Positions 49,331 to 51,272 of a DNA stretch of 51,272 nt are shown in pieces. Under the pieces are notes generated by a model. That model searched no databases, had not been told where the DNA came from, and saw nothing but the letters and a program-made list of their open reading frames with translations. Made by a program: the position numbers and the translations under genes. Positions within the stretch are counted from its first letter, which is position 1. Each line of letters opens with the position of its first letter. This DNA comes from Gammaproteobacteria bacterium (GTDB taxonomy: Bacteria > Pseudomonadota > Gammaproteobacteria > Steroidobacterales > Steroidobacteraceae), in NCBI GenBank assembly GCA_021773365.1, contig JAJFKF010000093.1, positions 1-51,272 of the forward strand. The letters are read 5' to 3'.

Positions 49331-50113
49331 TCACCGCGGTTTGCGGTCCAGTGACTTGCGCAAGGTCTCCCGCCTGGCGGCGATATCGGCCTCGATCTGC
49401 GGCCACCGCCGCTGGTGCAAGGCCGTGGTGGTACGAAATTCCTCCAGCGGCACAGCCTGCAGGGGATCGATGCCGTACAACAGAAAGACGCGCACCGCGG
49501 CGATATCCGCGCTGATTTCCACGATGCGCTCCAGCAATCTCAATGCGATGCGTTCGCCTTCCAGCGCAATCTGCCGGCGGACGAGGGCGCGCACGACATC
49601 GACCGCCAGTCTGGCCTGCGCCACGCCGGCCTCGGTGCGCTTTTCCGCAAGTGCATTCAGATTCTGAATACGGCTGTCCAGCACGTCGAGCGGGTGCAGC
49701 ACGCGCAATGTGCCGATGCCCTCGATCTTGACTTCCACCGCACGCCGCAGCAGGTCCTTGGTCGTCAGACCGACGACGCCTGATAGAAAGTCGACTTGTT
49801 TGATGCCGCCATCCTGCAGTGCATGCGTAACCTTTCCGGTCTGCGGCGTGGCATCGTCAAGAGCCGGCAACCAGACCTTCCAGCCCAGTGCCTTGCCCAG
49901 CCGCCGGGCGAGCGTGGCGTCACCGATAAAATCAGCATCGGCGGTAACGCCGGATTGCAGGTCAGCCGGCAGTCTGACCTGCAGATGATCCGCCCAGAAT
50001 GCCAGCGCCTGCCCGCCGACCAGCACGCCGTCGGGGGAACAAACTTCGAGTATCCTGCGGACGTCCGCCGCTGTCAGCGGTGTCGCGACCCCACGCCTAC
50101 TCTTCGTCTTCAT
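49331..50113 (-). CDS. Nucleotidyltransferase-like protein paired with a Phd/YefM antitoxin
   Basis: This 260-residue protein starts at MKTKSRRGVA, the ATG at 50113; the frame runs 11 codons further into the upstream gene. The N-terminal part has the nucleotidyltransferase pattern VLVGGQALAFW (Gly33-Gly34) followed by TADADF with Asp59 and Asp61. This is the arrangement seen in AbiEii-like and related minimal nucleotidyltransferases. A helical C-terminal half follows (RLAVDVVRALVRRQIALEGE). The gene overlaps the upstream Phd/YefM-like antitoxin gene by 17 bases, making it the candidate toxin. The usual partner of AbiEii is AbiEi, which is absent. The exact family is not certain. Confidence 0.7.
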   Translation of the reverse strand: MKTKSRRGVATPLTAADVRRILEVCSPDGVLVGGQALAFWADHLQVRLPADLQSGVTADADFIGDATLARRLGKALGWKVWLPALDDATPQTGKVTHALQDGGIKQVDFLSGVVGLTTKDLLRRAVEVKIEGIGTLRVLHPLDVLDSRIQNLNALAEKRTEAGVAQARLAVDVVRALVRRQIALEGERIALRLLERIVEISADIAAVRVFLLYGIDPLQAVPLEEFRTTTALHQRRWPQIEADIAARRETLRKSLDRKPR

Positions 50114-50366
50114 GGTAATCGGGCAGGTGAACGACGGACGCCTCACGCGCCAGCTCAGGGGGAATCATGTGGTTCTCCCCCCAGATGACGGGCGCTTGAA
50201 CTGCTCCACCCGGCTTGTGGAGATCAAGAGCGCTGAACTGGCGCGGTGACATCACGACAGCCACCGGACGACCGTGGCGCACGATCTCGACCATCCCGAG
50301 AGCCGCGACGTCCTCGAGCAAGCCACCGAAGTTGTTCTTGGCGCTACTGGCGGGGATACGTTTCAT
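50097..50366 (-). CDS. Phd/YefM-family antitoxin
   Basis: This 89-residue protein has the Phd/YefM N-terminal fold: MKRIPASSAKNNFGGLLEDV, then GMVEIVRHGRPVAVVMSPRQ. These give the beta-alpha-beta-beta DNA-binding and dimerisation unit. The C-terminal ~45 residues, acidic at the end (HLPDYHEDEE), would be the flexible toxin-neutralising tail. It precedes and overlaps the nucleotidyltransferase-like gene. A 17-bp palindrome lies four bases upstream of its start codon, so autoregulation is expected. Phd antitoxins usually pair with Doc or RelE-fold toxins; a nucleotidyltransferase partner is unusual. Confidence 0.85.
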   Translation of the reverse strand: MKRIPASSAKNNFGGLLEDVAALGMVEIVRHGRPVAVVMSPRQFSALDLHKPGGAVQAPVIWGENHMIPPELAREASVVHLPDYHEDEE

Positions 50367-50369
50367 AGA

Positions 50370-50386
50370 TTGGCTATTTTAGCCAA
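50370..50386 (-). promoter_or_regulatory. Palindromic operator of the Phd/nucleotidyltransferase operon
   Basis: TTGGCTA, a 3-nt centre, then TAGCCAA: a perfect 7-bp arm palindrome directly before the antitoxin start. On the coding strand its centre reads GGCTAAAATAGCC, which could serve as the -10 region, so binding would block transcription. Confidence 0.65.
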
Positions 50387-50457
50387 AACTGCACTCTCGG
50401 CAAGCCTGCGGCCATCCGCGCCCATGGCGCTTCTGCCTGCTGCGACCTGCCCGGCGC

Positions 50458-51117
50458 TCAGGGCAGTACGGTACGCAGCCATTGCGCGATGGCCGCGATC
50501 TCCTCGGGATTCACCGCATGCGGCATGGGATAGGTCAGCCACTGCACGGGATACTTCCGCTCATGGATCATCTGGCAGGTTTCTTCGCCCAGGCTCGCAT
50601 CCACCACCGGATCTTCACTGCCATGCGCCATGAGTATGGGTGTTTCCTGATTGGCCGGGTGGCGTTCGGCATCCAGCGTGGGCGCCAGCACCATGTAGCA
50701 GGACAGGCCCATCAGGCCGGCCAGTTTTTCCGGATAGCGCAGGCCGGTGAACAGCGCCATGGCCCCGCCCTGCGAGAAACCGGCCAGCACAATGCGATCG
50801 CTGGCGATGCCGCGTTCGTTCTCGCGCCGGATCAGGGCACAGATAGCCTCGTGCGAGGCGCGCACGCCGACTTCATCCTGACGGGCGCTGCGGTCGATGC
50901 CGACGATGTCGTACCAGGCGCGCATGGGCATGCCGCCGTTGAGGGTGACGGGGCGCACTGGCGCGTGCGGGAAGATGAATCGCAGCGCCCGTTCTCCCGG
51001 GCGGGCCAGATCGGGGACGATGGGCTCGAAGTCGTGGCCGTCGGCGCCGAGGCCGTGGAGCCAGATGATGGTGGCGGTGGGGTGTGGGGCGGTTTCAAGT
51101 TCTACAGTTTCGAGCAT
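50458..51117 (-). CDS. Carboxylesterase/phospholipase family alpha-beta hydrolase
   Basis: This 219-residue enzyme of the bacterial EstB/acyl-protein-thioesterase family hydrolyses short-chain carboxylic esters. The oxyanion region IIWLHGLGADGHDF is at 17-30, the nucleophile Ser115 lies in GFSQGG, and the catalytic Asp169 (GSEDPVV) and His200 (PMPHAV) are in place. There is no signal peptide, so it is cytosolic. Length matches the family (~215-225 aa). It is a stand-alone gene on the same strand as the Phd/nucleotidyltransferase pair, ~90 nt downstream of the operator region, with no evident functional tie. Confidence 0.92.
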   Translation of the reverse strand: MLETVELETAPHPTATIIWLHGLGADGHDFEPIVPDLARPGERALRFIFPHAPVRPVTLNGGMPMRAWYDIVGIDRSARQDEVGVRASHEAICALIRRENERGIASDRIVLAGFSQGGAMALFTGLRYPEKLAGLMGLSCYMVLAPTLDAERHPANQETPILMAHGSEDPVVDASLGEETCQMIHERKYPVQWLTYPMPHAVNPEEIAAIAQWLRTVLP

Positions 51118-51272
51118 GGGGGCGACGATACCTTGGTAATTGCCGTGAGTTGAATTCGAGCGGCGGATTATCCGGGAAAGTGAGGGCGCGGTGCCGGGCT
51201 CAGTGTGCAGGGCCGGGGGGGGGGGTTACGGGGTACAGCAGAAAAAAACCAACCCAGGGGGGCGTTGGGAAA
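51118..51272. other. Low-complexity end of the window
   Basis: This stretch shows no gene. The last ~80 bases contain a ten-base G run, a seven-base A run and other homopolymers, which suggests unreliable sequence at a contig end. Confidence 0.5.

Noticed and set aside
49270-49340. Short minus-strand open stretch after the nucleotidyltransferase gene (ANRGDLKAVESAATGL...)
   Set aside because: It could be the tail of a lost gene, but only ~25 codons are open and I recognise no family with confidence.

Overview
The window looks like one chromosomal stretch of a GC-rich gammaproteobacterium. Evidence for Gammaproteobacteria is the set of families: TamA/TamB, YdbH/YdbL, YadG/YadH and a FlhD-like/FlhC-like regulator pair. 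The repeated sigma/FecR/TonB-receptor modules suggest a Steroidobacteraceae/Nevskiales-type oligotroph, but that placement is an inference. The last ~80 bases are low complexity, which suggests a contig end.

Positions 1-10080 are mostly housekeeping. They hold a bactofilin tail, a PQQ-type sugar dehydrogenase lipoprotein, a three-gene glycerophosphodiester/glycerol-3-phosphate operon (GDPD, short GlpD-like, GlpK-like), and a membrane-anchored protein with a receiver domain. A YdbH-YdbL envelope lipid-transport pair follows. Positions 15400-24035 carry the YadGH ABC exporter, a divergent FlhD-like/FlhC-like pair, and TamA-TamB.

The dominant theme is five copies of a cell-surface signalling module. 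Each has an ECF sigma factor of FecI type, a FecR-type anti-sigma/sigma regulator, and a ~1,070-1,100 aa TonB-dependent receptor with an N-terminal STN signalling domain. Module A (10087-14976), D (35727-40558) and E (44227-49118) read sigma-FecR-receptor in one direction. In B (24042-29083) and C (29340-34340) the receptor is divergent from sigma-FecR. Every sigma/FecR pair overlaps by ATGA. The receptors share a nearly invariant linker and plug. B resembles C, and D resembles E, in the barrel, but the STN domains and sigma/FecR partners differ much more. This suggests domain shuffling that rewires sensing. No catabolic enzymes accompany the receptors, so their substrates are unknown.

From 29.1 kb on, the junctions between modules are filled with small, mobile-looking, toxin-antitoxin-like or decayed genes. 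These are an orphan promoter/operator with a 38-codon ORF, a class II Fic protein, a scrap of an AAA_14-type ATPase tail, a frameshifted AAA_14/DUF4143 pseudogene, an intact AAA_14/DUF4143 ATPase, and a truncated duplicate of the module D sigma gene. After those come a HTH-nucleotidyltransferase + HEPN-like pair and a Phd/YefM-like antitoxin paired with a nucleotidyltransferase-like protein. Several have sharp palindromes over their promoters or start codons. Two large imperfect inverted-repeat elements lie at 5171-5605 and 15069-15353. I saw no tRNA, rRNA, CRISPR array or transposase gene.
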